In this document: positions 35,450 through 47,739 of the stretch, piece after piece
Numbering within the stretch: position 1 is the first letter of the stretch
How the letters are laid out: each line of letters opens with the position of its first letter
Assembly: GCA_026874595.1 (NCBI GenBank)
Contig: CM049317.1
Coordinates: 34,551,401-34,615,400 of the forward strand
DNA from: Sipunculus nudus
Taxonomy: Eukaryota; Annelida; Sipuncula; Golfingiida; Sipunculidae
DNA: 64,000 bases
Direction: 5' to 3'
Program-made: the position numbers and the translations under genes
Notes under the pieces: generated by a model
Told to the model about the DNA's origin: nothing
The model's database searches: none
What the model saw: only the letters and a program-made list of their open reading frames with translations

Positions 35450-38130
35450 GTTAACTAACGTTGAAAATTCGATTGTTATTGTAGACTAATCAACGGTTAA
35501 TCAAGTTCCATATACAACCTAATTTCACCGTTATTAATATTGACGTTCCACATTGATTAAACCTTTAATCAATGTTAATTTGCAGGCTGAAAAATGTTTG
35601 TCATTTGCTCTGAAGTGGTCACACAATATTACAACAAAGATCCTATTTGTAAACTAATGTTACGATTAAAATGTTAAAATATATGAAACAAGGGTTCCCA
35701 AGTTCACTCTATGTTGTGCATGAAATCAATTTCTCACTCAATTGATTTCTTTTGTTGAAGAAATAGTTCGGTTTGATATGGAAGCTGCAGTGCTAACATT
35801 TCCCTGACTTGCCTACAGAGAAGTAAAGAAAGAATAATATTTAAGCTCATAGAAAATAGGTCGACATATTGCCCTTCGAGCAGATGAAAATCAAATAGCA
35901 GTGCCGTGATCAATATTTCTCATCAATTTGGAGCTGATAGTAGAAACTAGTTATGTATTATTATATAACAGAACTTTCTTCATATCCACAACCAAACAAA
36001 AGTATCAACAAATTTTGAAAATAGCAAATGCGTGGAATTATTGTCCTCGCTTTTGGCTCTTGTTGTCTTTCATGCTTGATAAGCAATCAAAATTATGAAA
36101 TGTTGAGATATCTAGAGGGCGCATGAAAACGTAAACAGATCCACTATGACATGTGAAGACATCTGCAGGCGAACATAAAATCTTAATCACATTGAGAAAT
36201 AGGACTAAAATCCATTTTGACTTGTGGGACATCTGTAGACGATCATAAGCACTAAAACACATTGAGAAATTGGACGAATATTTGATCATTTTATTTTGAG
36301 CTGGAGAGAATTATTTTTTAGATAAAAACCCGAAAACCAATCTCAACCAAGTTATGCATGTAGGCAATCACTGACCCAAATTTGAATGAAATCGGATAAG
36401 ATTTAGGAAAATTATCGCATGGAAACGAACTTGACGGACGGACAGACAGATGGACAGACAGACAGAGGGACAGCTAGACAAACCCAAATAAAAAAAGTAT
36501 TCACGATCTCATTAATTTTCCCTTCACGAAACGGATTATTATTTATGGTATCAAGTCTAATGTATTATTTTTTCTTACTTAAATATCTACCCAATACTGG
36601 GAAATATCATTTAAGCACGAAGACGGAAGTTCAACAAAGGTTGCGCCACTTGAAGCTAATTTTTTTCTTCTTATAAGTTTACAAATTTCTTTATAAAAGC
36701 TGCATTGGTTGTGGAGATAACTGATAACCGACTGTGGACGGCAGAGGGCGGGCGGTAGACGATGCTGCATCACATTCGTTCACAGAGTCCATTAGAAATA
36801 AGTGATATAATATGAATTAACTTTTATCAGAGGATAATCTTAACCTTTAGTAAAGAAAGACGTAACCAGAGGGTAGTTATCAGATTGTTTACATCTCAAC
36901 AGTCGAGGAGGTTTTACATCATTTTATTGACCACAAGGGGGCGGTTCTCATGACTGCCTACCCCTGTGACCATATATTGTCTGGAACTGTTTATTATTCC
37001 CCACACTGCAGTTATCAGCTTGTTAACATCGAAACAGTCCACGCCAGTGAAAGCCAGGGCAATTCTCAAATTTGTTTAAAGACATTTTTAAATAATTTTC
37101 TTGCCTCCAGAGAAGGTTTTCGTATTAAGTTTTATCACAAATCGAAACAGTTACTGTGAATTCGGACATTTCAAATTAAAGCTGGTCAGATTGTTTATAG
37201 TGTAGTTTATAACGTTTAACTGAATTTAGAATTTATTGATTCATCAGACAATTAGATAAATCTTCCATGTCGGATGTAACGGCGATTACCTTTATATATG
37301 ATATTTATGTATACTAGCAAATACCCGTGCTACGGACGGTTTGGGACGACACGACAATCCGTACGGTGATATCGGAAATCCACAGAAAATTTGGAGATAC
37401 GGAAAATCACAAAAATCGCGTTACGATATTAATATATAGATCCATTATAAGTATGGTATTGTGGATAAATATCTTTCGGAACAGCGTTCGGAACATGTTT
37501 CGGAACAGCGTACGGTCCCCCGAACCCAGTGCTTAACATGTGTTCGGGGTCTTTGACAAATAGTCAACTACACATGTACCCTGTGACATGAGAAACTGAT
37601 CAACAGGATTACATATAAATACGAAAGAAACCGTTCACGTAATAGACCTAAGAAGAAAATGTAAAAAAATACCAGTTTTAGTTGTGAAAATAGTAACAAT
37701 GATGGCCATGACTTATACGCAATAAGCATACATACTGAATTAAAAAAATTAAAAGTCTTTAAAAACAAAGAATATTACATAAACATTATTGAAAATAAGA
37801 TGGCACATGCATGTAAAAGAAACAAATACAAGTACAAACGTATGAAATATACATTTTTACAGGAGTTGCACATTTGTAACTGCAGTAATGAGAAAAATCT
37901 CTATTTGCAAAACATTTAAAGTCTATATTATGTGTTTACCACTTTGGTGGTGCCACTCCAACGTGTACACATCACACTGAACCAACCACGATGTGAATTT
38001 GGTAAAATTTACTTTACACCTGTTACATATTAGGCCTGCATGTGTTGGTGAATATTTGTCAAGGACATAAATCACATGTAAGGCCCTGGACTTCGTGCGA
38101 CCAAGTGCGACTGTATATGACCAAAAAAAT
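35450..38130. other. Intergenic: no gene seen
   Basis: A GACGGACGGACAGACAGA-type tract occurs at about 36433-36480. A retroelement-like end (CTAGCAAATACCCGTGCTAC ... TATTAATATATAGAT) lies at 37314-37442, and a similar right end occurs at 38765-38855. Nothing coding recognised. Confidence 0.4.
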
Positions 38131-38133
38131 AAT

Positions 38134-38407
38134 AAAAGGTATGGTTCTCAAGCACCGCCCGCGTCAATTGTACTCCCCCTCCTGCATAAAAAAATAATTT
38201 TGATTTTCATCTTTCAAAAAGATAAAATGATACAATTTTGATCAGATTTCCTTTGTAATGTGCTTTTGCGTGTATAACAAAACAATTCTGTTATTTTCAT
38301 GCTTTCCCTGATCATGTGAAATTTTTATCGAAACGAACAAAACAAAGGTAAAATATCGCTCGGCCTAACAGGTTTCTGATATAAAGTGTCTGAGAACCAT
38401 ACCTTTT
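38134..38407. mobile_element. Small inverted-repeat element (MITE-like)
   Basis: Terminal inverted repeats of about 22 bp: AAAAGGTATGGTTCTCAAGC at the left and the inverse of AAAAGGTATGGTTCTCAGAC at the right, 274 bp end to end. The interior is non-coding. The target-site duplication is not clear. Confidence 0.6.
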
Positions 38408-38409
38408 TC

Positions 38410-41000
38410 GGCCTATTCATCACGATTTCCTGCGACCCGGTAGATGTGCACTCAAGCATATCAGGCCACGAAGAGGGCTCTTGCAAAACAATTCTTTCAA
38501 AGATCCCCCTTTTCAGAAGGGATCGCCGATGGGGATTATTTCGGGCCGGTCACTGTGAAATGTAAGAAAACCCCAGAAAGGGCCCCCGGAGTAAAACTCT
38601 GTCCCGCCATCACACACTCTATGGCCATTGTGTTACCGGGCCCGAAGACACAAAGAAAAGAGGCGTCCGCGGGGGAACAAATATTAAAATTATTAATTAT
38701 GCACGTAAAACGCAAATATTGCAGATAAAAGTGGGTGGAATCTCTTCGGACAAACCCGGAGCATATGTATGTCGAAAATCACGGCGATCCGTACGGTGGT
38801 ATCAGAAGAGATACGGAAAATTACAAAAATCTCCTTACGCTATTAATATATAGATTATATTGTCATCCTTAACGCATCGATCATGCTATACCCATACTAT
38901 TCATGTTTATCGGGATAAACATGTATCACTCAAAACTGGATATATGCCTCATTATTTTTTTTTTACTAAGCGCATTTCTCTGTGTGATTTCTATAATAAC
39001 ATATATTGATATTCTCAACAATAGGAGGGGGGATATACGAAATATTATATCCTGCAAACAAACCACACGAAAACCACTGTGAACATCTCAAGATATGCAA
39101 TATTCAGTAACTACCAGCTCAATACAAAATTCCGTCCAACTTTGAATAGATATAGGGAATAATTATGCACATATCGTAGCACGAGTCGGTTTCCATGATA
39201 CTTCTTGAGGAAAGATTTGATTCTCATTTAGGTGCGAAGTCTACCAGAAGGGGGCAGCAACATCAACAGCAATGTTATGTCATCGTAGCACTGATATCTG
39301 ATCCGCATACACGGGCTGCCTAGGATATCCAGCTCAGTGGAATGAAAACAGGTGGCGTATACCGATAGCATATCGCTCAATATCGATGATATGAGACTAT
39401 AGTGTTCAAACGTATTTATAAATGGTAGTCTGTTTCTGGACTGAAAAATTGCAGTACCATGGAGTTTGATTATAACTAAATGGTAGTTCTATTTTCAATA
39501 GATCATAAATCTGTCTTTGTTGATCTTGGTTATCGGCAACCACTCTCAGACTTTTAAGGATTGGTCACCAAATAGAAAAAAAATCAATGCTCTAGCTCAA
39601 TTTCGTCGCCCTTTTCATCTTCAGTACTGTCAACAGCCTGGGGCAGACAAGAGGATGACGACGACGACGATGATGATGATGATGATGGTACTGTTAATGA
39701 TGTGTTTAAAAAAATACTCGATTCAGCAACTTCAGCAATACAGGGTTAATTCACGGTCTAACCATAAAACCCTGTTCACTGTTGTCCGTAGTATTGAGTT
39801 CCAATATCAACACTTTAAAAAAGGGGACAATTGCAAGACCTGCTATTGAGTGTTGTGATTAAGTGTCATGAGTTTTTTTTTATAATTTCACAGCAGGCTT
39901 AATCGTTTCCCAGCCATTTCTACTTCCACTAACTAGCCAATAAAATATTAAAAAAAACTATGTTGTTTAGGATTCCGAAGGTGTGCTTCAGAGCACAACA
40001 GAGATGAAAATAGCTAAGTACGTCACAGTGAAATAAACATACGTTATCAAATACTTGTATGAAATTAATTAGAGAAAAAGGAAGGAGCATACAAAAAAGA
40101 GGCGAATTTGGATGGAACGGGATCCAGTCCACATTCAAGTTATTTTTTTCTTACGCCCACGGCCTATTCATTCCACGAATTTTCATCGAAATTCGTGCAG
40201 AAAATTCAACGATATTGCTCGGCCACACACATACACACATCCAGGGCTAATCACATAAACCCCTGTCACCTTCGTTAACGTAAGAAATCAATTGTTATAC
40301 ATATTATACATTATTTTTGTACTAATTCGGTTCAACAATTATTGTATTATCTTCCCCTAGGCTGGCATTATAATATATCAGTATGGGGGTAAGTTATATT
40401 TACAGTTTGTGGTTTTTGGAATGAAAAATTCGTTTGCCACGAGAATGTATATTTTGTACAAATAAAATTCGATAAATGTCCTTATTCTTACAAAAATCAT
40501 ATCATAGGTTTATATATTAATCACATAATAAACAGTAATAAATCTGTTAAATATTAGATGACCGTTCAAACGCTATTGTAAGACGATCCACATACAATCC
40601 ATTTTTACAGTTACTTAAAAAAAAGTAGTTCCACGTATGATGACAGATCAAATACGAGGCTGCATATTTACCCTTTATATTGGTGGTTGTCGTAATTATT
40701 AAACGAGTGTAAGAATGGGTGTTATTATAGCTGAAGCTACAAAAGCGAAACCCTGCAAATTATTTGCGAACGAGGCGTTTTAATGCTATATTGTCGCTGG
40801 CTCAGTAATAGTACCAAACTTCTGCATGAGATGTCAGCACCAATGACTTCGAATTCATTATGTACAGAACACACATACGAGTCGATACTTGATGGTCTGC
40901 CGTGTGGAAAGAAGTGAACCTCACTCAGTTATTTGCCAAGAATACAGTAGGACGTTGGAAGTCGGGACGTCGACTGCATTGCATGAGCTGTAGACCCAGT
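38410..41000. other. Intergenic: no gene seen
   Basis: A plus-strand frame of 95 codons (38444-38728) has somewhat higher GC but no recognisable domain. A (GAC)n(GAT)n trinucleotide run is at 39655-39687. Otherwise AT-rich sequence without identifiable features. Confidence 0.35.
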
Positions 41001-41010
41001 TGAGGCTATG

Positions 41011-41400
41011 TTGTAAAAAACACAGAACCACAGGGCCCTGTCTTCATTTATCCAGCGGACGGGAACGCATGCATTTTCTGACGATGCACCCAGTTTCAGT
41101 ACATGCATCTTATCTTAAGTGTGGTGAACCAGGGCGATTGTTTCAGCTAGCGGTGTGCAGTGCATGTGTTACATTATCACTGCAGTGATTGTCCCATAAC
41201 TGGGGACCACTGGCTACACAAGACCGCTGGCTACACGGATTGTTACCAGGGTTACGCACTGGATTGTTTCAGCCAGCCAGGTGCATGTGTCACAATTCAA
41301 CTGGGTGGGTCAGGAAGTTAGCAGTGATGATGTAACACGTTCCCGTCCGCCAGATAAATGAAGGAAGCGACCTGTGGCTCTGTGTTTACAATTGTTGCGG
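41011..41400. mobile_element. Inverted-repeat element, about 60-bp arms
   Basis: The left arm (41011-41075) and right arm (41336-41400) are inverse of each other: ACACAGAACCACAGG and TTCATTTATCCAGCGGACGG on the left match the reverse of CCTGTGGCTCTGTGT and CGTCCGCCAGATAAATGAA on the right. The loop of about 260 bp contains two GGATTGTTTCAGC(T/C)AGC-like copies. It is immediately followed by a perfect palindrome CCACAACTGTGAT..ATCACAGTTGTGG at 41403-41430. Likely a foldback/MITE element. Confidence 0.65.
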
Positions 41401-41439
41401 ATCCACAACTGTGATACGATCACAGTTGTGGGAATGGCC

Positions 41440-42990
41440 TGTACAGTTAGGCCTTGTAATGGTGAAATGGTAGACACTGGAAGAAGGCACCAAAAAAACC
41501 TCTTAAAACTACTAAATATAGACACCAAAATGCATCCGTTAGTGTCTTTGTTAGTAAATGGGTCTTTCTGGCAACTTTACCACGTTCTTACCTTAATATA
41601 TTAATGAAATATTATCCCTCATGATCCTTATGAGCCCGCCGTGATTTAAACATAACAATATACAGGAATTTGTGATGAGCGGACGTTGATCGACTGGTAC
41701 CCGGCAGCGAGATCTATTATCGCCCGCTTTCTCCAACTCAAACAGCGAAAAGATCAGAGGGGGTTCCCAGTCTAAATCCCGTTGCAAAGGACTGTGGGTC
41801 ATTTAATGTAATCATGGCGGCATGTTCTCTATGTAAACACATCAGCTCTTGGCAAAATTATGGATAAGTAGGGCTATTGAGCATTATTTTGGTGCCAATA
41901 CTTTACAGATGTTTAATAAAACATCCAAAGACAACAAAAAGGTAATTATTTTATGTTGACACCGCTTAAAAATATATAAATTATACGATTCCAAAGGGGT
42001 CTCCTATTTGGAATCTTACGAGGCGTTTTCCTAAGTTCGATCCCAAGACGTTGTTGACGGAGAGGAGCAGAGCGGATCGGAATCACACGTCTTGGGCCGA
42101 GACAATGTTTACAACAGAGCTAAAACTGGGTCTAGGAAATCAATCTGCCTGGCATATCTTCTTGGCCTAGGGCTGGACAAGCAAGTGTTCTAGCTCAGTT
42201 GCCTGAAAATCAATTGACCAACAGCAACAAAACATTCGCTATCGTTGCCCGATGTACTTGGATTCAATATTATTAATTAGGCCCTGCCATATAGAGCAAG
42301 GCCTAACAATATTGAATCCGATTATATCGGGCTATTGCTGTCGGTATGAGACTAGTGGGCCGACCTATTTATAAACCTGAACATTTAATAGCGGCCTATG
42401 GCAGAGCTATCATGAGTTTCTCGTTTGTTGATCTTTGTTATCAGCAGCCACAACCCAAGCCTACACAAGTCTGTGTAATCACTAAGCAAACAAAGATGCT
42501 CTACACCGTTGCCCGGTACATTTTATGCACTGTCATCAGCTTATAACAGAAAAGATACAGGATAATGGTGGTACTATAAATAATGCGTGAATAGAATAAT
42601 AAAGTATGTGGCAATTACTACTTTGATTCATATTCCAAAGCAGGAATTATATTGTTGAAACCTTGTACGGATAATGTGTACCGATATGTTTTCTTTATTT
42701 CACGGTACCCAGCCATATGTCTAACCCAGCTGCCCCGTCAATCCAATATTCAACGGCTAGTTTTCAAGATATCCCTGTTAACGGCACATTGGAGTTGACA
42801 CTTTAGTTTAGGCCACAGCAACATAACCATACGTAAACAAAAATAAACGTATGAGTTTAATTGGAGCAAAAAAGCACTGCTTGCCCGTAAAGGCCGGGTC
42901 ACTGAGTGTGTGACATTTACTGTTTTTGCCTCCGCCAGGAGAATAATCTTTCAACCTCATTCGTGTGTGTGTTTGTATGTTTGTTCACAA
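41440..42990. other. Intergenic: no gene seen; one long hairpin
   Basis: No coding or mobile features beyond the near-palindrome at 42247-42334. Phrases such as TTGTTGATCTTTGTTATC (42426) recur in altered form at 39517, suggesting another degraded repeat. Confidence 0.35.
42247..42334. repeat. 88-base near-palindrome (potential hairpin)
   Basis: The left arm GCCCGAT...GGATTCAATATT..TTAGGCC is mirrored by GGCCTAA.AATATTGAATCC...ATCGGGC, with a loop of about 16 bases. The inner stem is almost perfect over 20 or more pairs. Confidence 0.8.
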
Positions 42991-42999
42991 AATAACTCA

Positions 43000-43285
43000 A
43001 GTAATCATTAAAGGGAATCTCATGAAATTATCAGAGCATTTTAGGGATATCAAGATGTAGAACTGATTAGACTTTGGTGTTAATCTGGAACATGATGCGG
43101 ATGCAGGAACGTCATCAAGGAATATATGTGCTCCAAAATGTACAGTCCCTGATGCATATAAATAAACATCGGAATATAGGCCCGAATAGGTGAAGGCAAA
43201 CACGGTTTTGGGAGCATCTCACAATAGGGAACCCCCCCCCCCCCCCCCCCCCCCCCCCCGGCTAACAAAGCGGAGCCTGCTTCTA
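43000..43285 (+). repeat. Dispersed repeat family 2, copy 4
   Basis: Contains GGAACATGATGCGGATGCAG, CGGAATATAGGCCCGAATAG and GGCAAACACGGTTTTGGGAG, matching the other three copies. It is split near its end by a poly-C run of about 27 bases (43233-43259). Confidence 0.6.
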
Positions 43286-43289
43286 AATA

Positions 43290-43970
43290 TAGTGACAACA
43301 ATCTGTACCGATTAAGTGTTTTTAGAGCAGCATTTTCCTGGTAGAGGTCAATCTCCTAGCCAACCCAATACCCTTCAATAATATGCTTTAGTGGTAACAG
43401 AAATAGCCACCTCTCTGATAACAGCAAGCTGGCTCAACTGAGCGGAGTGATTCACAGGTGATGAATTCCTGTTCCTACCTTTTTATATAAATGTCAGTGA
43501 TATGGTCAAGAAGGACTGATGCGGTGTAAAACCTATAAATCTTTGGTTATGGGTACTCGCTATACAAGAGATGAAATAGCCGACCTGCATTAGGGCAACA
43601 TAAACATAGATAAATAACTTGATGTCGGAGGTTTATGGGAGCGTAAAGCACTGTGATGGTATAAGCTCACTCAAAATAGGCTGTGCAGGGCGTATCAAGA
43701 TTTGAAAAAAAAAGAAAGGTAGGGGTCCTACACAGGATGACTAATGAGGATACCTTATAAAAACCACCGTCCGTAAACGTGGGGGCAAGGTTGCGAAATT
43801 GGTTTGAACTTCAAAAATAAGTTTCGAGGGCTGAAGGGGGGGGGGGTATTCCGCTGGTATTCTGCGTGTTGTCGTGAGCCCAAGCAATATCACGTGCAGC
43901 TGAAAAAAACAGACTTCATGTTTCTAGGTATCTAACTTTCCTCTCCCTCTTTCATTCTCTCTCTAGACAT

Positions 43971-43975
<5 letters not shown>
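43290..43975. other. Intergenic: nothing recognised
   Basis: AT-rich single-copy-looking sequence with a short poly-G run at about 43838. No gene seen. Confidence 0.4.

Positions 43976-44034
<59 letters not shown>
43976..44034. repeat. (AT)n microsatellite
   Basis: Pure TA array of about 58 bases directly next to a SINE tail. Confidence 0.95.
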
Positions 44035-44037
<3 letters not shown>

Positions 44038-44039
44038 AA

Positions 44040-44260
44040 AGGATATACACAGAAAATCATTTAACTGCCAGTGGGGTTCGAATTGTAGATCTTCCGATTT
44101 CCGATGGGGCTGCCTAATTCTCTTGGCCATGTCAGATCCCTAACCCCTCTGTGTATTTGCACGCTTTTATAGGTCACGGTAATGAGCACTGTCGTCATAG
44201 TTTCACCAACTACACGTGTCGGCACGGCGACTTTTGCATGCAGCAAGGAAAACTGATGGT
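44040..44260 (-). mobile_element. tRNA-derived SINE, family T
   Basis: On the minus strand a long-D-loop A box TGGCCAAGAGAATTAGGC (44129-44112) is followed by a B box ATTCGAACCCC (about 44083-44073), the layout of a Leu/Ser-type tRNA promoter. The flanks do not form an acceptor stem, so it is a SINE. The tail (CTGGCAGTTAAATG, CTGTGTATATCC) runs into the (AT)n array. A tail fragment recurs at 44330-44370. Confidence 0.55.
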
Positions 44261-44269
44261 TTTATATGG

Positions 44270-45220
44270 TGTGCGGCATATATTATATATAGATGTATAA
44301 ATAGCCATGCTGGTTCATTATAGATGGAAAGAGTATACACAGAAAAGTCGGTTCACTGCCAGTAAGTAGTATATATGTATTGCTATTCACGTCTACGGAG
44401 CGGCGTTTGCCAATTCATCATGCTGGGAATGTATTTGCCTGACCCACATCCCCGGAAAGCCAGACAACACAGTCATGATATTTATATATATACAGAAAGG
44501 ATTCTCCCTGGCTCAGTGAATAACGTTTCTGCTATTTAGTGCGCTGGCCGACATTCCACGCGCACAGACACACACGAAGGCTCACGCTGGTTAAACAAGT
44601 CCATTTTATTTTTCGTCATGGTGGATCATATTTCATTTCTTTTTACATAGATTTAACTTCATGAGATACCATGGTATAAACTCCATTCAGGATATGTAGT
44701 GTAAATTCCGTTCCTTAATTGCCTTTAACAACAATACGTGCATACATTGATGTATGGATGCATTATCAGCAGCTGCACAAATAGCACGCGTGTTATACTA
44801 ACAGAATTAACATCAGTCCAACCAAAATGCTTCGGTTTTTTTTTACTTATTTCTAGCAAAGTTGGCGTCCGCTCGCCATCTGTTATAGTTCTGCCGCCCC
44901 CGTACTGAGTTCATGGGTTTACAGCTGACGGCTAAATAATCACCAAGACAAACAGAGCTCTAGATCTGATATAAGATACGGGATTGTTCCCAGCAGCTAT
45001 AATATTAGTTGTTGCACAATTAGGTGCTGATGTCAATTTTTACAGTTATATTTTAATTATAAAAAAACCTAGACTCTGGATTAATGTTAAATGCTGGGCG
45101 TGTACAAATGGGAAAGCATAAATACACACTCACAGACACAGGAGCTTACTAGTGCTGTCCCGGGCCACAGGATTTATGAAAGAGCGGGCGGGACCCATAT
45201 CGTTTTTTATTATTTCAAAT
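44270..45220. other. Intergenic: SINE tail fragment, otherwise nothing recognised
   Basis: TATACACAGAAAAGTCGGTT at 44334 repeats the SINE tail. The rest has no identifiable feature. Confidence 0.4.
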
Positions 45221-45223
45221 AAA

Positions 45224-46530
45224 ACAAGTGACCCATGGGTCATGACGCTCAGCTGCCAAGCATGACCTGTGACATCATGGACTGAGATTCACAACTTCCA
45301 GTCAAATTTTGAAGAACCAATTTGCCAATCTGTTGAAAATTTTCTATGACAACAGAAATATATATCACCTATGTCTGGTTAAAACACAGTGAATTTATGG
45401 TCTAAGGAAAATGCATGATTGTTAAGCTATCAGGAACTATTCCAACAGCTTGCTTGAAACCTGTCAGTCTCAAAAGGAACTCCACAAAGGGCAAATATAA
45501 GATCAAAATATATAGCAAAAATCAAGGAAATACATGCAGTTGACGGGTAGTTGACAAGCGACTACGTGTATCCGCCTAAATCAGAGTGGAACGTGGAAGT
45601 GAGGCATGGATTGAGTGGCAAGGGGAAATAGAGTGAAGTGTTGCATATTAGCATGGATGTCTGCAGCCCAATTGTGTATGTAGGTTGCGCCACCTACCAC
45701 AAAATCCAGAAAGCTGTCCAAGTTGTATACATATGCAAAATTTAAGGCAGATAAGTCAAACCACTACATGTATATGAGTGATTTTTGCCCTTGGCAGACA
45801 AACAAATGGACGCTGTGCAAAAATGGCTGCAGGTGGCGCCACCAGTTTTGCGTATGATAAAGAGCTATGTGAGAACTATACACATGCAAAACTTTGGCCC
45901 AATCAGTCAAACGGTTCCCAAGATATGAGCTTGGATATCTGCTGCATAAATGTAGAATGTAGGTGGCGCCACGTGTCATAAAATCAAAAGAGCTGTCGGG
46001 GATGTATAAACCTGCAAAATTTTAGGCAGATATGTCAAACCATTGCAGAGATATGATTGATTTTATCCCATGGCAGACAAATAGACGGGAGCTGTGCAAA
46101 AATGGCTGCAGGTGGCGCCACCAGTTTTGTGTATGATACAGAGCTATGTGAGATCTATACACATGCAAAATTTTGGCTCAATCGGTCAAACGGTTCCCGA
46201 GATATGAGCTTGGATGTCTGCAGCGTAAACGTTAATGTAGGTGGCGCTACCTGTCATAAAATCAGAAAAGCTGTCCAGGATGTATACACATGCTGAATTT
46301 CAGGTGAATTAGTCAAACCACTGCAGAGATATGAGTGATTTTAACCCAAGGCAGACGAACAGATGGACACTGTGCAAGCATGGTTGCAGGTGGCGCCACC
46401 ATTTTTTGTGTATGTTATAAAGCTCTCCAAGGGCTACATTTGTGCAAAAAAAATTTCCTGATCGGTCAAACGGTTCCCGAGATATGTGGGTTTATGTGTG
46501 GAAACAGACGCACAAACTGACGCTGAGCTT
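45224..46530 (+). repeat. Element left end plus 278-bp tandem array (about three units)
   Basis: It starts with AACAAGTGACCCATGGGTCA and GACGCTCAGCTGCC, the left end of the CATGGGTC family. From about 45640 units of about 278 bp repeat three times, with GCAGGTGGCGCCACCAGTTT at 45829, 46108 and 46386 and TCAAACGGTTCCC(A/G)AGATAT in each. The shared TGGCGCCACCAG motif links it to the array at 31.3-33.1 kb. Open frames here are repeat artefacts. Confidence 0.8.
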
Positions 46531-46539
46531 AGAGGAAAG

Positions 46540-47735
46540 GTCAGAGGTCAAAACAAAATCGGGGCGCAGCAGTTCACATGTGACCTGAACATAATCCCGG
46601 GTTTTGTAAAATTCCACCCAGCGGTTATGGAGGAGTTCTCCGGACACCTACGCGGTGGCGGCGGCGGCGTGCAGCTGAAAACATAGTATCCGCAAAACTC
46701 TGTTTTGGCGGATACAATTATTGAGAAACTGGTGCTTCTGTATGAATTTTTATTCAATACAAGCCAACTGTACTGCACTTTTATAAATGATGGTAATATT
46801 TATTCAGAAATATTTGACCCAATCCTTTACAAGATTACATAAATATACCTCCAACTGCATTCACTTTAACTGTTCTTGAGATAATATGATCAAAAGGAAT
46901 TAAAAGATGGTTGCCTGGTGGCCATATTGGACTTCTGACAAGTCTGAAATCAGACAACAAACATTCTCTAAATCGGACCAAACATTAAAGAAAAAATACT
47001 GAAACTGCACTGAAGAAAGAATTTCTAAGTCGCAAACTGGCAGACATGATGGATTTCTGACAAGTATGACATTTGATATCCCACATTCTCCAATAAGAGA
47101 CCAAACTTGGGGCAAATTATCCAGTAATGAATGCCCAAAATAATTCAAAAGGCATGTCCAGGTGCTCATATCAGATTTATAGATATGAAATTGTAAAAAG
47201 TGTAAGTCCAATATTTTTTATTATCACTCTGCTTTTCAATGGGGTCAGCAGGGTAGGTAAACTGCCAAACCTGAAAGAAAAGAAATGCAGAAAGCATGAC
47301 TAAGAGTCTTGAAATAAAACAAAAAGCCATCCTAAATCAAGGTACACATCCACATATTATGAGAACAAACACTTGCTTTTATATGTGGTGATACATATTA
47401 AACTATTCACATATCTAGGAAACTAAGTTTATTGCTAGGATTCCATAAAATAAACTGCAAAATGTTCCCATCATCTTATAAATCAGTAGCTAAACCTTAA
47501 TACTATACTCTCTTAGTCTTAATGCCTGGCTGAAGCATTCAGACAACAGTGTTTTTGTTATGAAGTAACGAGGTACTTATCACTGAGCCTTATCACTTAA
47601 TAGGCTGATACAAAAGGGAGTCATATGTCACCAGTGTCACTCACAATTACAGCCACACAGGGAGATGTACCAGCTGGAGTGGGATGGTTATATATACAAG
47701 AAAAATAGAGATGGTCTATAAAATAAGTAACTGTG
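46540..47735. other. No gene seen; repeat-like internal sequence
   Basis: Contains AGGTCAGAGGTCAAAAC at about 46540 and a GGCGGCGGCGGC stretch at 46655. It may be the interior of a large composite element that started at 45224 and ends at 48858. Confidence 0.35.
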
Positions 47736-47739
47736 AACA

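Noticed and set aside
38444-38728. 95-codon plus-strand frame with higher GC
   Set aside because: No recognisable motif and it lies between degraded repeat ends.
39517-39849. 110-codon plus-strand frame with a run of Met/Thr
   Set aside because: The run is a GAC/GAT trinucleotide repeat and the rest has no domain.
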